A DNA stretch of 23,302 nt, taken from Moraxella equi (GTDB lineage: Bacteria; Pseudomonadota; Gammaproteobacteria; Pseudomonadales; Moraxellaceae). This document shows, in pieces, positions 23,103-23,302 of the stretch. Every line of letters begins with the position of its first letter. Position 1 is the first letter of the stretch. The position numbers and the translations under genes were made by a program. The notes beneath the pieces are model-generated. The model searched no databases and was not told the DNA's origin. It saw only the letters and a program-made list of their open reading frames with translations. Location: the NCBI RefSeq assembly GCF_002027555.1, contig NZ_MXAP01000080.1, positions 1 to 23,302 of the forward strand, in the 5' to 3' direction.

Positions 23103-23302
23103 ATCATCCGCTTTTAGCATTCCACCTTCCAAACAACTCAATTCCTACAAAAACCAACCAACAATCATAAAAAAAACTACCGTTTATCAATAATTTTTCA
23201 TAAAACCGCTCCTATTGCAGGATTTTTAGTATAATTGTATTTTTTTATTAATTACAAACATTGATTTTATCAATCAACAACCTGTAAAATCGCAAAAATA
23301 TC
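23103..23302. other. AT-rich intergenic end of window
   Basis: No gene is visible. A TATAAT at 23230-23235 on the + strand, with no good -35 at the usual distance, may belong to a gene beyond the window edge. Confidence 0.3.

Overview
The window looks like a stretch of a Gammaproteobacterial chromosome from the family Moraxellaceae, most likely Moraxella or a close relative. Four things point that way: a SpoT whose synthetase half has decayed while its hydrolase half is intact, a wax-ester synthase/acyltransferase, the gmk-rpoZ-spoT cluster, and the lptD-surA pair divergent from amgK-murU. The genus is an inference from gene content and protein features; no search was run. Most of the window is core chromosome, with no phage, plasmid, CRISPR or full-length insertion sequence.

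Layout. (1) 44-2072: an AT-rich run of four small exported proteins on the + strand (a DUF4189-like protein, a WG-repeat-like lipoprotein, one unknown protein, and a frameshifted pseudogene whose leader resembles its neighbour's). (2) 2073-5069, - strand: priA (replication restart helicase), ridA (enamine/imine deaminase) and a 61-codon unknown gene. (3) 5221-6003, +: an M48 metalloprotease lipoprotein. (4) 6079-9501, -: gmk, rpoZ, spoT, linking GMP phosphorylation, the omega subunit and (p)ppGpp breakdown. (5) 9616-10548, +: ispH (isoprenoid synthesis), then a candidate 56-codon gene. (6) 10880-12256, -: wax ester synthase/DGAT. (7) 12702-14036, -: argG. (8) 14249-16091, +: a leaderless YkuD-fold enzyme, a lipoprotein with an I9-inhibitor-like fold, and a LysR regulator, closely spaced. 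(9) 16295-16482, -: tRNA-Asp and tRNA-Val behind a consensus promoter. (10) 16686-18568, -: murU and amgK (peptidoglycan sugar recycling). (11) 19022-23061, +: lptD and surA (LPS export to the outer membrane and outer-membrane protein folding).

Shared themes. amgK, murU and the leaderless YkuD enzyme may all serve cytoplasmic recycling of peptidoglycan fragments. lptD and surA form an outer-membrane assembly unit. The most notable structure not explained by genes is a family of three short interspersed elements (12391-12656, 16136-16217, 18717-18940). They share inverted ends starting TAGGG. The shortest copy is an 82-base core in the opposite orientation, and the two longer copies carry extra hairpin modules inserted at the same internal place. 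One of them lies just upstream of lptD. I see no clear new multi-gene system; the interspersed elements, the small exported-protein cluster and the I9-like lipoprotein are the best candidates for something undescribed.
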